The position numbers and the translations under genes were made by a program. A stretch of DNA of 64,000 nucleotides from Adiantum capillus-veneris (lineage: Eukaryota > Streptophyta > Polypodiopsida > Polypodiales > Pteridaceae): assembly GCA_014529385.2 (NCBI GenBank), contig CM043957.1, positions 69,160,503 to 69,224,502 of the forward strand, in the 5' to 3' direction. Below are positions 33,891 to 45,834 of the stretch, one piece after another. Under the pieces are notes generated by a model. It made no database searches, had not been told where the DNA came from, and saw nothing but the letters and a program-made list of their open reading frames with translations. Position 1 is the stretch's first letter. Each line of letters begins with the position of its first letter.

Positions 33891-34880
33891 ACTTTTATCA
33901 AACAATTGAAGCTCAACCGGCTCCACTTCATCCTCATCCATGATTTCTCCTAAGACCACATCCACCTATTCCTCATAACTTTCCTCTATAGCTTGGATTT
34001 CCACCTCATCAATGTTCACTTCTTGAAAAGAAAAAATCTTCCACCACCTTCATAAAGTGTTCTAGAGAAAACATCCACCTACTATGAACAGTGCATGCCA
34101 CTGGCACTTTGTCAACAACATGGACTAGAAGATGCATCTAAATCGTGCAACAAAGTGCTCTTCTACCAAGCACACAACCTCAATTGAATTAAGGCATGTC
34201 TCTTCAATGAAATTCTTGTGGATATCCTTCAAAGATATTTACCTTATTAGTTTGCTTATTTTGTAAATGGTGTTTCTAATATATACGTGAGAAAATCTTT
34301 TATAATGATTGGCAGTGCAGATAGCAAGAACTTGTGTCAATCCTGTGACTTTAGCCCATTGAGTTCATCATCCTTTGTAAATGTTTTCTTCAATCCATGC
34401 ATGCATCCCATGGGGGTCTTGAACTCTAAATTTTTCTTCTTTTGACCTATTGGGCCTTTGCTTTGTGCATCACCCACGGTAATCTTGGAAGCTTAACTTT
34501 ACCATTTGCCTTTGTTTTGGACCATAACTCTAGCATGCCACCTTGCTCTTGCAAGTCATCTCTTTGTCCCTTGCTCTCTTTTTTGCTAACCATAGTTTTC
34601 CACAAAAAGTCTAGCACGTTTTTGAAAATATGCATAGGATAAAGCACGTGATTTATAAGAAGGTCTCCTCAATATGGTAGCTCAAATAAGAGTATAGAGA
34701 GTCTCTTCATGCCTGAGGGCTTCTCCTCCCTACTTTCTATCCATACCTTCTTCTAGTTGCTTGCAGTTAACATTAGGTTTGTGTTTGAGCCACTTAAGTG
34801 GCTTGAGCCATAATAGTGGCTTGGAACCTCATTCTATAAAATTGGCTTTAAGATTGTCTATTTTTCAAGAAACCGTGATC
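33890..34880 (-). pseudogene. CACTA transposase (TNP2-like) fragment
   Basis: Minus-strand blocks read LSILLFELPYWGDLL, then YPMHIFKNVLDFLWK (about 34645), LPRLPWVMHKAKAQ, then PMGCMHGLKKTF and LNGLKSQD-HKFL (about 34350). This is the order in plant CACTA TNP2 proteins: the end of the Transposase_21 domain (LPYWxxL...MHIEKNV) followed by DUF4218 (GLKSHDxHxxL). Stops and shifts interrupt it. It is not the missing half of the element at 53742, because both cover the DUF4218 region and they differ in sequence. Confidence 0.65.
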
Positions 34881-36296
34881 ATAGGATATCATTGAGGTCC
34901 TATGACATAGAGGAAAATTCTACTATATCCTTTATCCCAAAAAAGTGTAAAATTAGAAATTTTAGCTTTCTAAAAATAGTAAGAAGCCACAAAACTAGCT
35001 TTTAAATTTAACAGCATACATGTTTTTGAGGCCTAAAACAAGTCGATTGTTTTTTTCTAAAGATAGTATATGCATAGATTCTCATTGTATACATATCCAT
35101 GTATTTTTCAAAAAAGTTTCAATGTGCTTTGAAGGCTTTTAAGAGGTCTACAAGGGATATCAAAAAATTTGAGCGATTTTTGTACAAATGTACCTAAAAG
35201 ATGGCTCTTAAAAAATAACAATTTTACATGAAATTTTTTTATTTATTTATTTTTTCAACTCCCTACATGTCTTGAGAACAAATCCCTAAGAAAGGTTTTC
35301 TGTGGTTTATGAGAATAGGAGTCTTGGTGTTAATGGCAATTGACCAAATTGACCTATTCTCTCACCGCAAATCTTGTGCCCTTCTGGAAGATACATGTGA
35401 TGCCCTTCTTAGACAGTCTTTCAAAGTGCACTTGAGTAAGGTGCATCATCATATTTAAACTTGCACAAATTTTAAAGTTTTCCTAAACGGTAAGAGAACC
35501 AATTATAATAAAAATAGACAATCTATTTGCCAGTCTTTTACGCCAAAAAAAGTTCAAACCTCGGGTTTAATACTAAATCAAGCTAAATATCTATGGATTG
35601 ATTGGAAACTCTTCTTCTTCCTCTTTGTCTTCTTCATCCTCTTCATGATCAGTTTTGGAGGAGAATCGTCTTCTTCACCACCACCATTACCACATGACCG
35701 CTTCCATCTCCTGTATCCATCACATTTGGCTCCTCATAAGGTTCCAGATTAACAAATTTCATTCCTTTGTCTGGTCCAAAGGGAGGTTGTGGTTTGCCTG
35801 ATGCATCCACAACCCTTGGATATACTGCCATGTTTTTCATACTAACTTTGAAATTCCTCAAACAACTCCTTGAGTGCTAATAACACGTTGCTAGATAAAT
35901 CTTAATTATAAAGGATCCATCTCAATGAAAACAACATTTTGTCCTTTCTTCATTTGAAGCACTCACTGTAGTTGTCCCTATATCAAAACAAACTTACAAA
36001 ACTTGACATACATTAATCAAAACAGATACCATCAATGTCTAAAATTTAAAATTGAGTAGTACCTATTCTTGCAAAAATATATAAGATCCATTCTCCTTTC
36101 ATTGCGAGAAGATCAATCAAATCCATCATCAATAGTTGTGGCTATTGATACGGATTCATGATCTCATTAGAATCGCCAAAAAGATCTCAAAGTTTTTGAC
36201 ACACAGTGGGCATGACAAAAATAATTGTGCTATTTACTTTTGAAGAAGAATTGAAGCTACCTTTGCAACTAAGACCAGAGGGAGATTAGTTAAATT
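34881..36296. other. No gene recognised
   Basis: AT-rich. A 70-residue minus frame at 35861-35649 (YPRVVDASGKPQPPFGP) could belong to the CACTA fragment but has no recognisable domain. Confidence 0.4.
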
Positions 36297-36341
36297 AGAT
36301 GTTCAATCATTAAAATTAGAAACCTTAGATCATCAAGACAG

Positions 36342-36344
36342 CGT

Positions 36345-36439
<95 letters not shown>
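36342..36439. repeat. (TG)n-(GA)n microsatellite, copy 2 version
   Basis: Equivalent to 17101-17182 but with a longer and purer TG run. Confidence 0.95.
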
Positions 36440-36467
36440 CAGGGGGGGCGAGGGGGTGGTGACTCAC

Positions 36468-36856
36468 ATGTGTTGAAATCTGTGGGAGCAAGAGAGGCAC
36501 TTGAAAAGGTATTGAAGTAAACCTACATGGTCACACATGTTGCACTCCCTCATGCCCTCCATACGAAGCTCCTGCTACTACTGCTCCTCACCATCAACAT
36601 CAACATCGCGATATTCAACATGTCCATCAATGTTATCGACGATGCTACTACGGCTCTCTTTGTCGTGATCTCTGCTCTTGTGCTTGGCAGAGAAGTCCAA
36701 CGATGACAAAGAGCGTATAATGGGCTTAGCCCCTCTCTCCTTAATGATATGATTAATGTTGCTGCTGCTGCTAACTATCTCATCTTCTTCATGACTTGGT
36801 ATTGGTGCTCTTGGTTGTCCCTAGATAATTGTCATGTGCCTGCTACAAACTTCCAT
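36468..36856 (-). pseudogene. Dead copy of PHD gene exon 1
   Basis: Matches exon 1 of the PHD gene (17606-17215) from ATG to the donor GTGAGT, which is still intact. The tryptophan codon after MEVCSRHMTII is now TAG, and two further TAG codons sit in the Gln-rich stretch. The Gly of the first zinc-ligand loop is Asp (CNMCDH). Exon 2 was not duplicated, so the PHD finger could never be completed here. Confidence 0.92.
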
Positions 36857-37012
36857 ACCTGCTACACCTACTTGATTAAGCTAATTACACTCACAAATTA
36901 TGGCGGGTGACTTCTTGTACTCAAATCCTCATGATTTCAAGGCAGCTTGTAAGAGCTCCTTAAAGAAAGTTCTGGGGAGAAGAGAGTTGTAAACCTGGGG
37001 CTGGGTACATAT

Positions 37013-38602
37013 TGTAACATTTAATGGCCTAAAAACTTGTGTGTAGCGGAAATTAGCCTGAACATAGTGGGCATTCCATTAGAATAGATCCCTAATGAGA
37101 ATTACAAGAGTGCTTGGGTGGAGAGAGCAACAAAAAGTATGACACCTAGTTAGATAGCATGAACAATACTTTCAAAAGAGAGAGAAATTAAACTATTGAC
37201 AACATTTGAGGACCGGATTTGCATGGAGCCGGTCCCCCCTCCAAAAGGCTTTGTATTATGGTCTCTCCCATCAAGAGAGACATTGTACAATACAATTCTT
37301 TGTGTTCCTTCAAGACCAACTAGTGCAATGAAGATGAAAGCTTCATGCACTAAGCAAAACACTTAGCAAACACAACATCAATTATCTCCGGTCTCAGACC
37401 CAAGACCTCACACACCTTCAAAGATGGTGAGAGCTAGCAAGGTATGAGAGTAGATTGAGAGGAAGAAGGAGTATTCTTACGAGAAAGATGTACATCTCCT
37501 CACATAATCACTCATATTAGCATATCTTAGCTTAGTAATTAGCATGGTAGAGGAGATGAGCATGCATTGAAGCTTGGCTCTTGGTTGGATTTGCATCACA
37601 AAGCCAAGAGTTGTTGGTGTAGGCCTCCCTTCTCACAAGCTTGGAGTAGGTGATAAGCTTTCCATTAAAGCTTGAGAAGGAGAGAGAGGCTTCTTTACTT
37701 CACACATGAGATTGTGTGAGTGTGTGTGTGATAATGCCTTGCAAAAATCAGCCCCCTCTCTCTCTTGGTCGACCACTCTTGCTATTTGCTCATGCTCTCC
37801 TCTCATTGGACCTCCCCAGGCCTAGCCAATGGTAATTAAGCAGTATAAGTGATAGCCTTCTGACATGTGTCCCCCTTTCCCCTTTTGTGAGAGCTTTAGG
37901 TAATTTAATAATTCAACTAAACTCTCATTGGACCCCTTTGCCTCCTGGCCAATAGGAGTCAGGCAAGCCATTGGGCTGCTGAATGCTCATTGGACCCCTT
38001 GGGAGACTGTCCAATAGTCTTCTAGAGGACTTAATTCTCATTGGTTCTTTTATTAAGTGTTTTTAATTTAATTAAACTAGATTTACTCTAGCCTAATTCT
38101 CATCGGTCCACCTCCAAGGCCATCCAATAGGAATTGGGTACACCTTGTGGGCATCTGGGCTAGGGAGCTGACATGTGTCCCTCATTCCCTTTGTGTAAAG
38201 GGAGCTTGTGTGTGTGTGTGTGTGACTTTCTCTCTCATCCCCTACAAGCTAGGCTCGCCCCCTCCTATGTAGGGATTTGAAAATACTTTTGGGACACACA
38301 CAAAGCATCCAATTCCTCCCATGGTTGACCTTTGGACACAACGTTTGAATTTTGGAACCTTAGCATTTTGGAAGTCTTAATGGGCTGAACCTTAGGGTCT
38401 TTTTAGCCCATTGTTGCACATGGCTCTTTTGCAGATGGCCCCCCCTTTGGATCCCTATTTTCCTCCTTTGGATCCCTGCTATGACCGGTCTGCTAGCTTA
38501 ACCAATATTCTAGCTTTTTCTCCCCTGGCACTTCCCCATATTAAATGATCAATTTAACATAAGAAAATCATTTAGGAGAATTAGATATTGATTATTAGGA
38601 CA
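37013..38602. mobile_element. Solo-LTR-like insertion related to the gypsy LTR family
   Basis: Inserted in copy 2 between positions equivalent to 17731 and 17732. It begins TGTAAC and ends GGACA, with candidate 5-base duplications CATAT (37008-37012) and CGTAT (38603-38607), one mismatch. Inner sequence matches the LTR at 45835 (for example GGACCGGATT, GGAGCCGGTCCCCCCTCC at about 37210). At 1590 bp it is close to LTR length, with no coding region, as expected for LTR-LTR recombination. Confidence 0.75.
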
Positions 38603-38610
38603 CGTATCTT

Positions 38611-38620
38611 TGTGTGTGCG

Positions 38621-38689
<69 letters not shown>

Positions 38690-38735
38690 TCACAAGCAAT
38701 CTGCATTGTCTGTGTGTTGAAGGGGGGAGGGGGGG

Positions 38736-38789
<54 letters not shown>
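38611..38789. repeat. (TG)n and (GA)n tracts, copy 2 version
   Basis: TG to 38662, GA to 38688, a G-rich spacer, and a second GA tract at 38741-38788. Equivalent to 17738-17930. Confidence 0.9.
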
Positions 38790-38793
<4 letters not shown>

Positions 38794-38984
38794 TCTTCTA
38801 GCAATGGGAGGAGCCCCAATTACTGGTTGAAGGGAATGTGAACCAGCTGCATCAAAGGAGGCTATTCTTTTTCTATAAAGTCTTTGTAGTGTGTATGTAT
38901 GTTGCCAGACCCTTTAGGTATACAATAACACCCTCACCACGAAGGAGCATTGTTTGGAACTTTGGATTCAAATTTTGAAGGGAA

Positions 38985-39045
38985 GAGGAAGAGAGAGAGA
39001 GAGAGAGAGAGAAGGGAGAGGGGGGGGGGGGGGGGGGCGGGGGGT
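38985..39045. repeat. GA tract and poly-G run at a duplication breakpoint
   Basis: (GA)n then G-rich sequence with about 24 G and a single C. This joins sequence equivalent to 18115 with sequence equivalent to 19163, so it marks the missing 1-kb block. Confidence 0.8.
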
Positions 39046-40026
39046 TTAAATTAGTTAAAAGTTTATGGTGACTTAATTTAAGATTAGTTTAAGATTTAGG
39101 GTGACGTGCTTTTGCGGTTTAGGGTGACTTAGTTTAAGATAATTAACTACCCTTCCCATATAGAAGAAAGACCAATAGAAATTGTACGTTTTTCTCTAAG
39201 GAAGAAAGTAAATTATTTACTTCTTATTGGAGCTTTACTTCATAGGACCTTGAGTTGGTAGTTAGAACCAAGACTTAGTTTTGTTATTTTATAACTCAAA
39301 TGCTTCAATGGCTTTATATGTGTAGAGAGGCATGTTGAGCAGCAACACTGTAGTGTGCCCATCCGATTGAGATGCTTATCCCTCAGTCATTTTTTCATAT
39401 TCTTGTAATCAATGCAAATGGATTGTGCATCAAACTCTCAATTCAACACGTTCAAGACTATAGAAAATTTGATCCATCTGTTACAAAATCAAGTTATTGT
39501 CGACCACATTTGTCAATATGTTTGGGCCAAAGATCTATGACCCGCCTTATGCATGTATTGTCATGTTTGTGTGTTGAGAATTTCCTATTTCCAATTTGTT
39601 AGGACTATGGTGGTGGATGTAGAAAGTAATTCACTAGCCTGCAATGCGTATGAGCGAGAGATTTGCTCAAACAGAGGATAGGATATATACACCTGAATCA
39701 CTCGACTACAAAGGTGGTGGGTAGCAATCATTGGCCCTTGAATGAGAGGAGATTTTTGAGCCAAAAATCGATGACATGATAACCACAATCATGAACACAA
39801 CGGGGCTTGCATACGATGGCATGAAGCATGAGGCTAACAGCCAACTATATGAGGGAACGAGGGTGTCTAGATTGAAGATGCTCACGGGCCTTCCCAACAC
39901 GAAAGCAAAGTGTGCAGTGATATTAGCCTCACGGAACTTTTTGGGCGACCCTTTAGGTCTTGTTCACTTCATTTATGTAATTTCTTGAATGCTTCCTTAT
40001 TACTTTTCTTTACATAGGTTGCTTAA

Positions 40027-40805
40027 TCACCCGGGGGATTCGGACACTCTATATACAAAACGGGACGCCACCTGCGAGCGGACAACTTTGATAAAACCCC
40101 TATGACCCCCCTTCCTATGCTTATACAACAATCAATGCAGAAAACTATCATACCCCTATCTTACATATAAATTTAGGTCTCACATGATCGAACTGAGTAA
40201 AACTAGTCAAAGAGTGTGTAGCATAGTGGATGGTAACGTACTAAGGAACCACTTATGTTGAAAACTAGATGTACCCTCAATGTGTCTTAGTTTGAATTTC
40301 AAACTATTTGCCCTTTCAGCATGCACTTTAGCTATTCATACAATTTTGAACCATCTAAATACTCAAAAAACATGGTTATAAAGTTGTGTTAGGTTCTCCG
40401 TGTAAATTTGCATCCATACAAACTCTTTATAGCTTTCATCCCTCAACAAATGAACTATAATCACAAAACAAGCTATTGATACAAAGCTTCTTGCATGTAT
40501 CTTTGTAGCTATTGACAAAGCTTCTTTGTAGCTATTGACGAACAAGTTCAACGGCATACTCGTTTGGGAATCCATGATTTTGAAACACAAAAACTTCTTT
40601 CACTTTTCCCTTTCTTACTTCTCCACCCTCCCTCCCCCCCCCCCCCCCCCAATAAATATGATATCCCCTCCCTTTTTTTTAAGCTTGGGAAATAAGTTAT
40701 TGGGGGGCCTGCCCCTAACTTATATGCTTATGTAACTTGTTAAAAAAAGCCCCTCCCTAGCACTTACGTGGTGCGATAAGTTTTTCATGGTGAATCCCCC
40801 GGGCT
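40027..40805. mobile_element. Non-autonomous inverted-repeat element flanked by TTAA
   Basis: Bounded by TTAA at 40023-40026 and 40806-40809; copy 1 has a single TTAA (31043-31046). Near the ends CCCGGGGGATTC (from 40030) and its exact reverse complement GAATCCCCCGGG (to 40804) form 12-base terminal inverted repeats. One to three extra bases separate each from the TTAA. The inside has no transposase and a C-run at 40634-40650. TTAA duplication is characteristic of piggyBac-type transposons, but TAA (Harbinger) or longer CTTAA readings are possible. Confidence 0.8.
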
Positions 40806-41212
40806 TAAGCAGCATATCTTGTCTCGAGGGACACACTTATAAGAAGTCATCTATTTCACATGCGTTCAAATGATATTTTAAAAAAATCATGTACTTACTT
40901 ATATATCATGAGGCATAAAATGACTCCTTTTTCATGTTAAACTTACGAAATTTTTCTAATTTTTGATTAAAAAACCATTAAATAAGTAAAGTAAGTTCAT
41001 GATTGAAAATACCCACTTCTCTTCGTCGTTCCCAGCATGTGGTGCATCAATTAGGTGGCCATGGTGATGCCTATGCGTGGCTCTTGCCCGATGGTACGTG
41101 GCCCTTGCCCGACCAAGTTTCATGGCTAATATTTTGAAGGAATAAGCACACCCCCCCCTGTGGGCCCTGTGGTGCGTCGAAAAAAAATACCCCTCCTTTT
41201 GGTTGTACGCTA

Positions 41213-41432
41213 TGAAGTGCGCGTGCGAGAGCGTGTGTGTGTGTGTGTCTGCATCAATGGAGAAGAGATAAGAAGAGAGGAGACACAGGTTTGGGTGGAC
41301 TCCAAACACAATAGTGTTAGGGTTATGATTCCTTTTTATATTTATGTAGAATGAATGGTCGGTGTTAGTTCCCAGTTAGTCTCTGACCGCCCAACACTCA
41401 GGCGTGGCACATTGGGCTTTACCACCCCAACA
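41213..41432 (-). repeat. 3' LTR of copia C
   Basis: 220 bp, with a short GCGTGTGTG run. On the minus strand it is preceded by the purine-rich tract AAGTGGGAGG (about 41433-41445). Confidence 0.92.
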
Positions 41433-41589
41433 ACCTCCCACTTAAAGGACAATGTGCCTTTAAGCTAGGGTGACAATGTATATATACATACAATATAGGT
41501 AGACAATGACCATGATCATCTACCCAATGCCCATGAGTGCCTGACAATGTGCAAACCACTCCGAAGGTAATCCCTTTGTTAGAAGATCA

Positions 41590-44193
41590 GCAGAATTCTC
41601 AGTTGTGAATTTTGGCAAGCTGCAATCGCTTGTCCTCAAGCACCTCAGAAATGAAGTAATACTTCACGTCCACATGCTTTGTCTTTGCATGAAACATTGA
41701 ATTCTTTGCCAATTGTATAGCACTTTGGCTATCACAATGTAACACGGGCATCTCAAAATTGATTCCCAAGTCTCTCACCAGCCGACCAAGCCATATAGCT
41801 TCCTTGCAAGCTTTTGAAGCTGCAACATATTCAGCCTCTGTAGTAGACAAGGTAACACAATCTTGCAAACGAGATCGCCATGAAACTGCACCTCCAGTGA
41901 ATTCAAAAACATAGCCTGAAGTGGACCTTCTCTTGTCCAAGTCTCCTGCATAATTCATGCTTGTAACCCAATACACATGTTTCCTTTCTTCCAAAGCAAA
42001 TGCACGTGTCTTTTGTACCATTCAAATATCGCATAACCCCTTTCATTGCCTCCCAATGTTTCTTGCCTGGATTTGACATATATCCGCTAACAACTCCCAC
42101 TGCAAAATCAATATCAGGACGTGTAGCAATCATAGCATACATAAAACTCCCAGAGGCACTTGTGCCATTTCGCCTTTTCCTCTTCAGACTTAGGGCAATC
42201 ATTTTTAGAAAGTTTCACATATGGAGGCAATGGAGTACTCAATGCCTTCCCCTTCTCCATATTGAAACGCTTGAGCACTTTAGCAATGTACTCAGATTGA
42301 GACAAATAGACCAATTTTCTTGCATCTGTCTCGCTTAATGCGCATGCCAAGGATATGGCTTGCTTCACCCATGTCTTTCATTTCAAAGTTTGCATGCAAC
42401 TCTGCCTTCAAGGCTGAAATCTTATCCTTGAAATTCTCAGCAATTAACATATCATCCACATAAAGGACCAAAATCAGCAAACTACCATCTTTAGCTGGCT
42501 TAGTGTAGAGGCAATGGTCCATATTGCTATGTTTGTAGCCTTGAGAGAGCATGAACAAGTAGAATTTACGATATCACTCCCTTGATGACTGTATTAGATC
42601 GTAAAGAGTCTTTTCTAACTGACACACTAAATCTGCATTACCCTTCTCAACAAAACCTTATGGCTGCTGCTCTTCTTCTTGAAGATCACCATGCAAGAAT
42701 GCCGTCTTGACATCCATATGGTCAAGTTCCATGTCGTCTTTAGCAACCAATGCAAGTACACACTGCAGAGTAGTCATCTTGATAATTGAAGAAAAGATCT
42801 CATCAAAGTCAATACCCTGTTGTTGCTTAAATCCTTTAGCAACAACTCGTGCCTTATACTTGGGTTTATTATCATGAGGTGTAACTTTTTGCTTATACAC
42901 CCATTTGCATGATAATGCCTTTTTACCTTTGGGCAACCGAACTAACTTCCAAGTTTGATTCTTATGCAACAAGTCCATTTCTGATTGCATAGCTTTCTCC
43001 CACTTCACCTTGTCATCCATTGACATGTCTTCCTTATAGCAGGAAGGCTCTCCGCAATCTGTCAACATGATGTAGTCCAGTGAGGGAGTAAATCTATCAG
43101 GAGGCCTTGAAACTCTCGTAGACCTTCTAATAACTGCTTGAGCCGGTTGTCCCTCAGCAACACCTTGTACTACATGAGGATTATGTACTTCTTGTCTGAC
43201 ATTAGGCACTTCAGCCCTATTGTGGACAATTCCATCTTCTTAGAAGATAACTCTCCTGACCTCCATTGTATGCACAGGATTCTTATGCATCTTTTCTTCA
43301 TTGAAGTATACGTCATTGCTGCAAACTATCTTTTTAGCTTCAGGATCCCATAACCAAAATCACATCTTGCCAGGATTTCCATAGCCAAGAAATATGCATT
43401 TCTTTGACTTAGGAGCCAACTTGCTTCGAAACTCCTTAAAAACAATAGCTTCATAGCCAAAGACTCTAAGATGCTTGTAAGAAGGTGGCTTCCTAGATCA
43501 AAAATCTTCAGGTACCTTCTCATCTAAAGCCTTGTTAGGAGATCTATTAATAAGATGGGCAATAGTTGCTAATGCTTCTGCCCAAAATCCATTAGGCAAC
43601 TCTGCATTAGACAACATGCTACATAACTTCTCTTGTATGGTACGGTTCATTCTCTCAGCAACACCGTTTTGTGGAGGGTTATATGGAGCAGTCAACTCTC
43701 TTTTGATGCCTTTGGAATAAGAAAATTTTTGAAAGGCTTTAGTGACATACTCACCACCATTGTCTGAATTGACTCCTGCACAGAAAGCTGATTGAAAATT
43801 GTCTTGAACTCATTGAGATGGTTGCACATGGGTGTGTCCTCATCCATCTTTGAGTCAACTAACTTTTTCAGCCAATAAGCCTATGATGTTGCACTTTGCT
43901 TCTCATACAGGTCACATAACTTCTTCCACAGCTCATAGCTAGTCTTTTCCATGTTCACATTGAAGTACACATTCTTTGACAAAAGTCAGCACGATGGTGG
44001 ACCTGGCAAGCTCATCCAACTCCTCCCAATCATACTCGTCCATATCCTCAGCCTTTATCCCCTTCATCTTTATCGGCCAGATCTGCTTCTTCTGTACTAA
44101 GACATTGTAATTTTTTTCCTTCCAAAATGGGAAGTTAGTGTCATCTAACTTCTCAATGTTGAACAAAGAGTTCTCTAATGATGAATCCATCAC
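41590..44193 (-). pseudogene. Copia C gag-pol (deleted and broken)
   Basis: From ATG 44193: gag start with IEKLDDTNFPFWK; then CNHLNEFKTIFNQLS near 43800 meets the integrase stretch SDNGGEYVTKAF. Integrase continues with PPQNGVAERMNRT (43695-43498). Reverse transcriptase blocks: KWVYKQKVTP (43209-42658) and YVDDMLIAE (about 42470). RNase H block 42021-41599 has STTEAEYVAASKA and CDSQSAIQLAKN. Stops and shifts separate the blocks. Protease and zinc knuckle are absent, which shows the internal deletion. Confidence 0.9.
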
Positions 44194-45214
44194 TCGACAA
44201 GGAACAAAAGTGATAGATCCGCTACACTAAAGAAGATGATAGAAAACCTGAAAATTTTCGACAGAGTCTCCCCTGCAAAACTGACTTCTGAACCCAAAAC
44301 TAATGTGTACAATGACTGAAACCCTAATCAAAGTGGCTAAATCGGCAAGATAGAATCTCAAAGAACTGTCACTGTCAATGTATCCAACTCTAGAAGAGTG
44401 TCTCTGACGACCAACTGAACACTGTCAAACGCATACGCATAAAGATGACAACAATGCCAACAATGGCGGGTCAGTAGATGCACACCAATAGTGCACTAAC
44501 TACATAAACATACATCCTATGTCGATGCCAAAACTATGGAGATGTCGGGGGCTCGCTCCAAAACCTGTAACACCGAAAGGATCTCCACATTTGAAAATCC
44601 CCCAGCTCAATAAAACCTTACTATGACCCTCAACAATAGGCTTTGCAAATTTCCATCACAATACATAAACTGCATAAGATCATACATCAACCACAAAAAC
44701 CCTTTTCTGTAACCGTTGTGGCAGTTTGTCTGATCTAACAGACCCTCAAGATCTTACATCAAGTATGCATGTGACAGAGATTGAAGAAAGAGTCTGCAAC
44801 AAAAACCTGTATGCTGAAGAATCGACGAAGGTAGACCACCCTGCTGTCTGAATTGAATATCTCTCAAACTGTGCAAAATTTGCAGAAACTTCCTTCTGCA
44901 AAGTTGTAGACCACGCAAAAATGGATGGGAATGGAGAGAATGGACATGAAATAAGCTGTTTTTATAGGTCAAAATAGATCTGTAAAATCTGAAGCTTGTA
45001 CTTCACGACCTATAGGCAGTCTGAGTGACGTATCTCAAAATTGGTGAAGCTTTTGAGAAAACTTTCTTCTGGACGAAGAGGACAAAAAACTGGTCATCAA
45101 ACTTGGGAATCGGCTTGAATGAAGACGTTTTGATAGGCCAAAACAAATCTGCAAAAACGTGCTGCAGTTTTTGCTGCTTCCCCGTCGAGCTCCAATGGTG
45201 CTCCCAATCCCTGA

Positions 45215-45226
45215 GCTTTGATACCA
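45215..45226 (-). other. Primer binding site of copia C
   Basis: On the minus strand TGGTATCAAAGC follows the 5' LTR after two bases, initiator tRNA-Met type with one change from A and B. Confidence 0.9.
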
Positions 45227-45228
45227 GT

Positions 45229-45507
<279 letters not shown>

Positions 45508-45834
45508 CACTATATACTAAAAGAAATTAAGGCGCATCCCTTGAACATTATGCTAACAAATAGCACAATGCCAAAATCAAAAAATGATGCAAGAAAGGTC
45601 CTACGAGTTGGGCATGGACTATAATTCCATTCATGCTTAACCTAATGATTGTATCTTGTTTCGAGGTGACTGAGTAAAAATGGAGACATTCCAAAGTGTG
45701 GAGCATATAAATATCAAAAAGATCTCTAAGAGCAAAAAGTATCATAGAAGGTGTTAAGACATTGTCAACTTGTGCCTCGCAACAAGCACTTTTATCAATA
45801 AAAATCAAAGGTGGCTCTAGTAATCATGGCACAA

